Source of the DNA: Coriobacteriia bacterium
GTDB taxonomy: Bacteria > Actinomycetota > Coriobacteriia > WRKU01 > WQUG01
Length of the DNA stretch: 6,364 nucleotides
Direction: 5' to 3'
Assembly: GCA_009779395.1 (NCBI GenBank)
Contig: WREJ01000069.1
Location: 1-6,364, forward strand
The translations under genes and the position numbers were made by a program. This document shows positions 1 to 4,502 of the stretch, piece after piece (the stretch's first letter is position 1; every line of letters starts with the position of its first letter). Below the pieces are notes generated by a model. It made no database searches and had not been told where the DNA came from. It saw only the letters and a list, made by a program, of their open reading frames with translations.

Positions 1-1491
1 CCACCAGCTGCCAATGGTGTCAACGGTCAGCTGCAAAGATGCGTGTGCCGAGAAAACCGACATGACCACCGCAGAGGCAAGGGTCAAAGTTGTCAGCGTC
101 AGCATCAGGCGACCCTTGCGCGCAAAAGTCGAACGCAGCGCCAGTGCCGTTGGACGCGACAAAAAGGTGACTTTGCTTAAAATGCGGTCGACCCAGCCAC
201 CACCAAAACCAATCAAGTTGGCGTACGAACCCAATGCGTCAACAATAGGACGCTTGACGCCACGCGTGATAGGCACCAGTGCAGCGAGCAGTGGCAACAG
301 CAAGCCCACCGCACACAGCAGGGCAATCACCCACAGCGGATAGCTCATGTCGGCAATGTGAAAGTTCAGCACACCAGCGGCGTAGTCAATAAAGTTGTTA
401 CCAAAGATAATGCCAATCGGCAAGCCCAACGCAAGGGCAAGCACACCATAGGACAGCACCAGCCCAATGTAGAGCCCTGTGATTTGCCGCCTTTTGCCGC
501 CAATCGCTTTCATAATGCCCAGCTGCCGCGTCTGCTGCACCAAAATCGCATTTGTTGTCGTAATAACCAAAAAAGCAGACAGTGCCAGCGCCATAAACGC
601 CATCACCAGCAGCAGCACGCTTACTGCCTCGAACAGACTGCCAAAAAAGTGAAAACCTGGTTCGGGAACTTCCATACGGTCAACACGAAGGCCTGCCGGG
701 TCAAACTGCTGCTCTTGAATGCTGTCGGCAATGCGCGCTACCTGAACACGCGACAGCTGTGGTTCAACGTTAACGAGCACACGGTTCGGCTCTGCTAAAA
801 CATTCAAGCGAGGGAGTGCGTCCATGACCACAAAGGCCTCTACCTGACCAAAAAACATCGTCGGCACGGCATTTAAGTCATGCGCAAAACCAGCAATACG
901 AAACACTGCCTTGCCCTGCCCTACCTCAAGTAGTAGGCGGTCCCCAATCTCGAAGTCATAGACCTGCAGCGCAGATGCCTCGACGATGATGTCTGTAGGT
1001 CCGGGCGGCCAGGCACGTGCACTTAAGGGGTAAAAGCGTGATACGCTGCTGTGGTCAAACTCCGCTGCCTCGACTGCCTGCAGATGGATAATCTCGCGGT
1101 CCTCGCCCGGTGCAGGCAAAGTCGAGAGGGCATCTGACTGCGACATGCCGCTGGGCACCGTCGTGAAACTGCCGCTGACAATACGCCGCGCCGAAGTCGC
1201 CGTCACGTCACCTCTCGCGTCAATCTGGCGCACGACACCACGCACGCCGCGCGAAAAATCGCTCAGGGTATAAGAAATCGAGAACTTCTGGCTGTCTTCA
1301 AAGCCCCGGTCAAACTCGCGCAGCAAAACCTGACGCGCCCCCAAAGTCGAGGCAATCGCAAAGATACCCACAGCAATCGAGAGCACGACCAGAAAGGTAC
1401 GTGATTTGTTGGCGCTAAGGTCGCGCAGCACTTTCAGCGTGCGCGGGGCGATGTGCAAAACGCGCGTCAGATATCTAGTGAATCGTGACAT
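1..1491 (-). CDS. FtsX/MacB-type ABC transporter permease, partial (3' end outside window)
   Basis: This reading frame is open from an ATG at 1491 to the left edge and gives 497 residues without a stop. An in-frame stop at 1515-1513 and the lack of other start codons fix the start. A short cytoplasmic N-terminus (about 1-31) precedes TM1 (about 32-52) and a large extracytoplasmic domain (about 53-284). TM2 (285-313) is followed by a cytoplasmic loop QTRQLGIMKAIGGKRRQ near 320-336, the hallmark coupling segment of FtsX/MacB permeases. TM3 (338-366) and TM4 (383-410) follow. A further hydrophobic segment from about 462 after a basic FARKGR stretch marks the start of a second FtsX half, so the full protein is probably near 800 residues. 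It should pair with the ATPase encoded just upstream, whose 3' end it overlaps by 17 nt. No Shine-Dalgarno is visible, which suggests translational coupling. The substrate is unknown; such systems export lipids, peptides or drugs, or act as mechanotransmitters. Confidence 0.9.
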   Translation of the reverse strand, partial: MSRFTRYLTRVLHIAPRTLKVLRDLSANKSRTFLVVLSIAVGIFAIASTLGARQVLLREFDRGFEDSQKFSISYTLSDFSRGVRGVVRQIDARGDVTATSARRIVSGSFTTVPSGMSQSDALSTLPAPGEDREIIHLQAVEAAEFDHSSVSRFYPLSARAWPPGPTDIIVEASALQVYDFEIGDRLLLEVGQGKAVFRIAGFAHDLNAVPTMFFGQVEAFVVMDALPRLNVLAEPNRVLVNVEPQLSRVQVARIADSIQEQQFDPAGLRVDRMEVPEPGFHFFGSLFEAVSVLLLVMAFMALALSAFLVITTTNAILVQQTRQLGIMKAIGGKRRQITGLYIGLVLSYGVLALALGLPIGIIFGNNFIDYAAGVLNFHIADMSYPLWVIALLCAVGLLLPLLAALVPITRGVKRPIVDALGSYANLIGFGGGWVDRILSKVTFLSRPTALALRSTFARKGRLMLTLTTLTLASAVVMSVFSAHASLQLTVDTIGSWW

Positions 1492-2191
1492 CGTCTGTGA
1501 TTCGACCGTCTGTCACGTGCAGGCTGCGGGTCACCCGCTGCGCAAGGTCGTTGTCGTGTGTCACCATGACGATGGTCTTGCCCTCATCAACCAGACGTTC
1601 AAACAGACTAAAGACAGCATCTGCTGTCTTGCTGTCCAGATTTCCCGTGGGTTCGTCAGCAACAATCAGCGGTGGGTCGTTAGCAAGAGCACGCGCAATC
1701 GCTACACGCTGCTGCTGTCCACCAGAAAGTTCTGTTGGCAGCTTAAAGGCATGCTCGCCCATCTCGACTTGCTCCAGATAGTGCAGCGCAACATCGCTGC
1801 GGTCAGCGCGCGCATGAATGTTGCAAAAATCCATGGGCAGCATGACATTTTCGATAGCCGTCAAAGTTGGCAGCAGCTGAAAGAACTGAAAAACCACGCC
1901 AATGGTTCTGCCACGCCAAATTGCCATACGGTTTTCATTTAAGGTGTGAACGGCAGTGTCTTCGATCCAAATCTCGCCGCTCGTCAGGTGGTCGATGCCT
2001 GTAATCATGTTAATCAAGGTCGTCTTACCACTGCCCGATTTACCAATCAAGCCAACAAATTCGCCAGAATACACCTGCAGATTGACTTCACGGAGTGCCG
2101 TAAAACGAATACCGCCCGTTTCATAAATCTTGTTGACATCGGTCAGGCGGATGAGTGCGTCCATGCTATGGGGGCTTGTTGTGGTAGTCAT
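1475..2191 (-). CDS. ABC transporter ATP-binding protein, MacB/LolD-type
   Basis: This 238-residue nucleotide-binding subunit should power the FtsX-type permease encoded immediately downstream. All catalytic motifs are intact: Walker A GKSGSGKT at 50-57, Q-loop glutamine 102 within VFQFFQLLP, signature LSGGQQQR at 155-162, Walker B LIVADEP at 175-181 with catalytic Glu180, the D-loop NLDS after it, and H-loop His212 in VTHD. The signature sequence and length (about 220-240) are typical of the LolD/MacB/FtsE group rather than of solute importers. Three starts are possible: GTG at 2194, ATG at 2191 and ATG at 2164. The ATG at 2191 was chosen because GGAGGG lies just upstream, although the spacing (3 nt after GGAGG) is unusually short. 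A consensus TATAAT at 2205-2200 places the likely transcription start within a few bases of this codon, so the mRNA may be nearly leaderless. Confidence 0.95.
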   Translation of the reverse strand: MTTTTSPHSMDALIRLTDVNKIYETGGIRFTALREVNLQVYSGEFVGLIGKSGSGKTTLINMITGIDHLTSGEIWIEDTAVHTLNENRMAIWRGRTIGVVFQFFQLLPTLTAIENVMLPMDFCNIHARADRSDVALHYLEQVEMGEHAFKLPTELSGGQQQRVAIARALANDPPLIVADEPTGNLDSKTADAVFSLFERLVDEGKTIVMVTHDNDLAQRVTRSLHVTDGRITDDVTIH

Positions 2192-2199
2192 CACCCTCC

Positions 2200-2208
2200 A
2201 TTATAGCA
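2200..2208 (-). promoter_or_regulatory. Extended -10 promoter for the ABC transporter operon
   Basis: On the minus strand the sequence TGCTATAAT reads as a TGn motif plus a perfect -10 hexamer (TATAAT at 2205-2200). At 17-nt spacing the -35 position is CCCTCT, which does not resemble TTGACA, so this would be an extended -10 promoter. With a normal discriminator, transcription would begin near 2193, two bases before the ATG at 2191. The position directly before an operon and downstream of the rplL terminator supports a real promoter. The start site is inferred. Confidence 0.6.
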
Positions 2209-2231
2209 ACAGGCAAGAAAAAAGAGGGCAT

Positions 2232-2284
2232 AAAAATTAGGTGAATCGGCCAGTCCTTTGTGGGGGGGATCGGCCGATTCATCT
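2232..2284 (-). terminator. Intrinsic terminator downstream of rplL
   Basis: TGAATCGGCC (2242-2251) and GGCCGATTCA (2272-2281) are perfect 10-bp inverted repeats. The stem extends to 13 positions with one mismatch (2239-2251 with 2272-2284). Read on the minus strand, the stem is followed at once by AATTTTTAT, a short U-tract. The loop of about 20 nt is large and contains a run of seven Cs, and ATCGGCCGAT within one arm is self-complementary, so competing folds exist. Its place after rplL and before the ABC promoter fits the terminator of the rplJ-rplL operon. Confidence 0.7.
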
Positions 2285-2319
2285 GCAAGGTTTCTTTTGT
2301 CAAAAACCTCGTATCAATT

Positions 2320-2348
2320 ATTATACCAGATTTTTACTTCAGTGAAAC
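2320..2348 (-). promoter_or_regulatory. Candidate promoter at the end of rplL
   Basis: The minus strand carries TGGTATAAT (perfect -10 at 2325-2320 with a TGn extension). A weak -35, GTTTCA (2348-2343, three of six matches), lies 17 nt upstream inside the last rplL codons. Transcription would start near 2313 and meet the terminator hairpin within about 75 nt. It could make a short RNA or a read-through transcript into the ABC operon, or be a chance match in an AT-rich gap. No coding region begins directly after it. Confidence 0.35.
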
Positions 2349-2717
2349 AGCTGCGCCTGCTTCTTCTAATTGACTCTTCATTTCGTCTGCTTTTTCCTTG
2401 GCAAGGCCTTCGCCGACAGGCTTGGGAGCACCCTCTACCAGTTCTTTGGCTTCTTTCAGACCCAGACCGGTGATGGCACGAACAACCTTGATGACAGCAA
2501 TCTTGTTATCGCCAAATCCTTCGAGAACAACGTCAAAGTCGCTCTTCTCTTCTGCTGCAGGTGCGTCACCAGCACCAGCACCGCCGCCAGCAACAACTGC
2601 CATAGGAGCAGCCGCGCTAACACCAAAGACTTCTTCGAGTTCTTTAACCAGCTCGGACAGTTCCAGAGCAGGCATTTCTTTTAATGCTTCAATAATTTCG
2701 TCACGTGATACAGCCAT
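2334..2717 (-). CDS. rplL: Large ribosomal subunit protein bL12 (L7/L12)
   Basis: This 127-residue acidic stalk protein forms dimers on L10 and recruits translational GTPases (EF-Tu, EF-G, IF2, RF3). The N-terminal dimerisation and L10-binding part (about 1-35, EALKEMPALELSELVKELEE) is followed by an Ala/Gly-rich flexible hinge (about 36-55) and the globular C-terminal domain (about 56-127). That domain includes the conserved IKVVRAITGLGLKEAKELVE segment that contacts GTPases. The length matches the family (about 120-128). The ATG at 2717 was chosen over an in-frame ATG at 2744 because homologues begin at MAVSRDE-like sequence and because GGAAGGA lies 7-8 nt upstream. The gene follows rplJ after a 124-nt gap with no strong internal promoter, and it is followed by an intrinsic terminator. 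Both fit co-transcription with rplJ. Confidence 0.97.
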   Translation of the reverse strand: MAVSRDEIIEALKEMPALELSELVKELEEVFGVSAAAPMAVVAGGGAGAGDAPAAEEKSDFDVVLEGFGDNKIAVIKVVRAITGLGLKEAKELVEGAPKPVGEGLAKEKADEMKSQLEEAGAAVSLK

Positions 2718-2836
2718 TTTTTTGTTCCTTCCAGTGGTAGGCACTCCGCCGCCTTTTATGCAGCTATCAGTGCCGTTCTTTTGTCATATGTCACATACCT
2801 TGCTGCTGTTGTCATGAGGACAGCAGGCAGCGTTTT

Positions 2837-2851
2837 GGCTGCTAGGCAGCC
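2837..2851 (-). repeat. Small inverted repeat over the rplJ stop codon
   Basis: GGCTGC-TAG-GCAGCC is a perfect 6-3-6 inverted repeat centred on the rplJ stop region. Neighbouring CAGCAGGCAGCG (2821-2832) repeats related GC-rich sequence and could pair alternatively. No U-tract follows on the minus strand, so it does not look like a terminator. An mRNA hairpin affecting processing or the L10:L12 ratio is possible but unproven. Confidence 0.35.
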
Positions 2852-3363
2852 TCTTTCTGTTCCTGCACAGCACTCAGGGCGGTAACCAGGCCGCGGGCAG
2901 GTCCCGCCAGCACGGTAACCAGACCACGCGTTGGATTGCTGATAGTACCCATGAACTTCGCAAGCAGTTCCTCGCGTGAAGGCAGCGTCGCCAAAGCTTT
3001 CAGCCCCGCGCTGTCAAGCACCTGGCTTTGCACCAGGCCGCCCTTTAGCTCGAGAGCTTTGTTTGTCTTGGCAAAAGTCGCCAACACCTTAGCAGAGGTC
3101 ACCGGGTCACCCTCGGCAAAAATGAAGGCACTGGGCCCCTCTAGCAAGTCGTCCATCGACGGCAAAGCAAGTTCACGCATGGCAATTTGCGTCAGGGTGT
3201 TCTTGTAGACCACCATGTCGCCACCAGCAGCGCGCAGGTCACGGCGCAGCTGCGATACCGCCTGAACATTCAGTCCGCGGTAATCAATCAACAGCACATT
3301 AGGACAGGCAACAAAGCGTTCCTTAATCTGTGCTACAGCAGCATGTTTTGTTTCTGCAGGCAT
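2842..3363 (-). CDS. rplJ: Large ribosomal subunit protein uL10
   Basis: This 173-residue protein anchors the ribosomal stalk. Its N-terminal domain binds 23S rRNA with L11, and its C-terminal helix carries L7/L12 dimers. Family features are clear: an N-terminal KHAAVAQIKERF segment, LIDYRGLNVQAVSQLRRDLR at about 25-44, VVYKNTLTQIA, then EGPSAFIFAEGDPVTSAKVL. The C-terminal helix (about 140-173, ending VQEQKEAA) is where L12 dimers attach. The length matches the usual 165-180. The start is the ATG at 3363, not the in-frame upstream start at 3441, because GAGGAGG lies 5-6 nt before it and L10 homologues begin here. The gene is first in a two-gene operon with rplL. It is preceded by a long structured leader with a terminator, which suggests attenuation control by L10-L12 itself. 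Confidence 0.97.
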   Translation of the reverse strand: MPAETKHAAVAQIKERFVACPNVLLIDYRGLNVQAVSQLRRDLRAAGGDMVVYKNTLTQIAMRELALPSMDDLLEGPSAFIFAEGDPVTSAKVLATFAKTNKALELKGGLVQSQVLDSAGLKALATLPSREELLAKFMGTISNPTRGLVTVLAGPARGLVTALSAVQEQKEAA

Positions 3364-3439
3364 GTATCCTCCTCTCAAATGCAGTCTCTGTGTGAGCCGC
3401 AGATCGTTTCCCCGTACGCAATCAAGCAACAGGGACAAC

Positions 3440-3469
3440 AAAAAACCCTCGGGACAGTGTCACGAGGGT
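3440..3469 (-). terminator. Intrinsic terminator/attenuator in the rplJ leader
   Basis: On the minus strand ACCCTCG (3469-3463) pairs with CGAGGGT (3451-3445) as a 7-bp GC-rich stem. Above it sit one mismatch and an inner GAC-ACT-GTC hairpin. TTTTTTGTTGT follows at once. This is a textbook Rho-independent terminator on the rplJ strand. It lies about 77 nt before the rplJ start codon and well downstream of the promoter candidates, with no gene ending just before it, so an attenuator is more likely than an end-of-gene terminator. Confidence 0.85.
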
Positions 3470-3548
3470 CGAAGAAGAGGCAGAGCACGTCCAGAACTCG
3501 CTGATCCAGCAAATTCCGACTATCTGCGTCAAAACGACTACCTCGGTG
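3461..3548 (-). promoter_or_regulatory. Predicted antiterminator pairing
   Basis: The terminator's 5' arm with flanks, CGACCCTCGTG (3471-3461), is complementary to upstream CACCGAGGTAGTCG (3548-3535) in three blocks: CAC/GTG, GAGG/CCTC and GTCG/CGAC. This gives 11 base pairs with a 1-nt and a 2-nt bulge on the upstream side only. Forming this helix would consume the terminator's 5' arm and allow read-through into rplJ. The pairing was found by eye and no energies were calculated. Confidence 0.5.
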
Positions 3549-3559
3549 GGCGAAGTGTC
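3536..3559 (-). promoter_or_regulatory. Predicted anti-antiterminator hairpin
   Basis: On the minus strand ACTTCG pairs with CGAGGT (one G-U) around a 5-nt CCCAC loop. GAC/GTC extends the stem after a single bulged A, for 9 bp in total. The hairpin uses the same bases that form the upstream half of the antiterminator, so the two cannot coexist. Stabilising it, for example by a bound L10-L12 complex, would release the terminator. That role is inferred. Confidence 0.45.
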
Positions 3560-3612
3560 AGCAGCACCTCTGCTTGCAAACACCTCATTACTCTCGAAAC
3601 GAGAACCGACTG

Positions 3613-3641
3613 TCTATGGCAGCACACAATTCAATTGTCAA
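3613..3641 (-). promoter_or_regulatory. Candidate proximal rplJ promoter (perfect -35)
   Basis: TTGACA (3641-3636) is a perfect -35 on the minus strand. At 17-nt spacing the -10 is CATAGA (3618-3613), only three of six matches. It would start transcription near 3606, just before the first leader hairpin. It may act alone or in tandem with the upstream extended -10 promoter. Confidence 0.4.
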
Positions 3642-3650
3642 CAGCGAAAT

Positions 3651-3659
3651 AGTATAGCA
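3651..3659 (-). promoter_or_regulatory. Candidate distal rplJ promoter (extended -10)
   Basis: TGCTATACT on the minus strand gives a TGn extension plus TATACT (3656-3651), five of six consensus matches. TTGCTT at 15-nt spacing is a weak -35. A perfect inverted repeat, CTTGCT-AGA-AGCAAG (3664-3678), covers the -35 region. Transcription would begin near 3644 and give a leader of about 280 nt before rplJ. Confidence 0.5.
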
Positions 3660-3663
3660 CACT

Positions 3664-3720
3664 CTTGCTAGAAGCAAGGGGCAAAAGTGACAGGCAGCTT
3701 TTTGCCAGGTAGCCTTTGCT
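3664..3720. repeat. Inverted repeats between the divergent promoters
   Basis: A perfect 6-3-6 repeat CTTGCT-AGA-AGCAAG lies at 3664-3678. A second, larger imperfect repeat follows: AGCAA...GGCAAAAG (3673-3687) against CTTTTTGCC...TTTGCT (3698-3720). Neither is followed by a T-run suited to termination. They may be regulator-binding sites or the scar of the insertion that brought in the toxin-antitoxin module. Confidence 0.35.
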
Positions 3721-3736
3721 CCCTTTCTCCCTCCAG

Positions 3737-3769
3737 CTTGTACAAGTTGTACAAGTATGCCATACTTGT
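3737..3769 (+). promoter_or_regulatory. Toxin-antitoxin promoter with overlapping operator
   Basis: Tandem palindromes cover the region: CTTGTACAAG (3737-3746), overlapping TTGTACAA (3747-3754), and the perfect 9-1-9 repeat ACAAGTATGCCATACTTGT (3751-3769). The half-site ACAAG/CTTGT occurs five times. The promoter is embedded in them: TTGTAC (3738-3743), 17-nt spacer, CATACT (3761-3766), with TGC before the -10 as an extended element. Start near 3773 is expected. Phd/YefM antitoxins, alone and with their toxin, repress their own promoter through such palindromes, so autoregulation is likely. Confidence 0.7.
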
Positions 3770-3802
3770 TTGGATGAACAATTTTTGTGTGAAGGAGAAG
3801 AC

Positions 3803-4075
3803 ATGTTAACTTTGGCGATAGCCGAAGCGCGGGCGCAGTTTTCCAGCGTGCTAACGCGTGTGCAAGCCGGCGAAGAAGTCACAATAACGCGGGGAAAGCA
3901 GGGTGAACCTATCGCCGTTGTAATTCCCTTCGAGACATGGGAGAAAAAACGTCCCAAGAAACGCAAACTGGGAACACTTGCTCACTGGAACGTGGACGTC
4001 GAAGTACCCAAGATGAGTGAAGCAGAGTTGCTTGGTTATCCTGAGGACGCCTTTGACCACTTGATTGTTAAGTGA
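3803..4075 (+). CDS. Type II antitoxin, Phd/YefM family
   Basis: This 90-residue protein should neutralise the PIN-domain toxin encoded next to it and bind the operator in front of it. The N-terminal Phd/YefM fold (about 1-45) is recognisable from the sequence around AEARAQFSSVLTRVQAGEEV and the TITRGKQGEPIAVVIP strand pair. A basic stretch KKRPKKRK (48-55) follows. The tail (about 56-90) is acidic, as expected for the part that wraps around and blocks the toxin. The start is the ATG at 3803, with AAGGAG five to six bases upstream. An in-frame ATG at 3716 lies upstream of the predicted promoter and is rejected. It ends 10 nt before the toxin start, so the two form an operon. The identity as antitoxin is strong; activity is untested. 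Confidence 0.9.
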   Translation: MLTLAIAEARAQFSSVLTRVQAGEEVTITRGKQGEPIAVVIPFETWEKKRPKKRKLGTLAHWNVDVEVPKMSEAELLGYPEDAFDHLIVK

Positions 4076-4085
4076 GTGATGACTG

Positions 4086-4484
4086 ATGGATTTTCTACTT
4101 GATACAAACATTCTGCTCTGGAGCCAACTGTCGCCACGCAAGCTTTCTGCCACAGTGCAACGACATCTGAAAGACCCCTACAACAGGGTATACTACTCTC
4201 CCATCAACATATGGGAAATCGCCATAAAATACAGTCGTGGCAAACTTTCTTTGGGTGGACGTACTCCCGATCAGTTCTTTGATGCTATCGACAGTGAAAA
4301 TCAATTCGATTGCCTGGAATTGCTGCCTGGCTCTTTGGCTACCAGCTATCAACTGCCCCTGCGCCACACTGATGCTTTCGATCGAATTTTAATCTGGGAG
4401 GCAGTCCAGCACGACTTGATTTTTCTCAGCAGCGACAAGGCACTGCAAGCCTACGAACAAGATGGCTTGCGTCTGGTCACCTAG
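4086..4484 (+). CDS. PIN-domain ribonuclease toxin, VapC-type
   Basis: This 132-residue protein is a single PIN domain, a metal-dependent RNase fold used by toxin-antitoxin modules to cleave tRNA, rRNA or mRNA. The acidic active-site residues are all present: Asp6 in LLDTN, Glu44 in NIWEIAIK, Asp96/Asp99 in HTDAFDRIL (the group's usual H-D-P-F-D-R with Ala for Pro), and Asp117 in LSSDKAL. The length is normal and nothing suggests inactivation. It sits on the same strand right after the Phd-like antitoxin, a pairing common in the COG3744-type PIN group. The Shine-Dalgarno is weak (GTGAG), so translation may depend on coupling to the antitoxin. Its stop lies only 18 nt from the end of the convergent der gene with no clear terminator. 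The RNA target cannot be predicted. Confidence 0.9.
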   Translation: MDFLLDTNILLWSQLSPRKLSATVQRHLKDPYNRVYYSPINIWEIAIKYSRGKLSLGGRTPDQFFDAIDSENQFDCLELLPGSLATSYQLPLRHTDAFDRILIWEAVQHDLIFLSSDKALQAYEQDGLRLVT

Positions 4485-4502
4485 TACTCTGACCCCAGCA
4501 CC

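Larger units (their letters stand above)
3364..3644 (-). promoter_or_regulatory. rplJ-rplL leader with L10-leader-like attenuation architecture
   Basis: About 240-280 nt lie between the candidate promoters and rplJ with no coding sequence. The leader holds a 5-bp hairpin TCTCG-AAA-CGAGA (3592-3604), a region that can fold with GCAG/CTGC and GTGT/ACAC arms (about 3555-3583), the hairpin at 3536-3559, a small GCTG-GAT-CAGC hairpin near 3502-3512, and a strong intrinsic terminator at 3440-3469. The Shine-Dalgarno of rplJ follows. L10(L12) complexes repress their own operon by binding a leader RNA in several bacteria, in some by attenuation, and the arrangement here fits that model. I could not confirm the conserved kink-turn of the Rfam L10 leader by eye. 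Confidence 0.65.

Noticed and set aside
14..798. Plus-strand open frames of 109 and 146 codons
   Set aside because: They lie entirely opposite the permease gene, whose frame is continuous for 497 codons with clear FtsX features; the plus-strand products show low-complexity, shadow-like composition.
1406..2206. Plus-strand open frames opposite the ABC ATPase
   Set aside because: The minus-strand frame carries every ABC motif in order, so these are antisense shadows.
2286..2310. TTGACA-containing sequence after rplL as a -35 box
   Set aside because: No acceptable -10 hexamer is found 16-18 nt downstream; it is better explained as part of a small hairpin.
2718..2841. Internal promoter between rplJ and rplL
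   Set aside because: GTGACA and ATGACA resemble -35 boxes, but the -10 positions at workable spacing are poor (ACTGAT, GCTGCA).
3364..3441. N-terminal extension of L10 to 3441
   Set aside because: L10 homologues begin at the MPAETKH position and GAGGAGG immediately precedes that ATG; the extension covers leader sequence just after the terminator.
3716..3802. N-terminal extension of the antitoxin to an ATG at 3716
   Set aside because: It would run through the operator palindromes and promoter, and a good Shine-Dalgarno sits before the ATG at 3803, where family homology begins.
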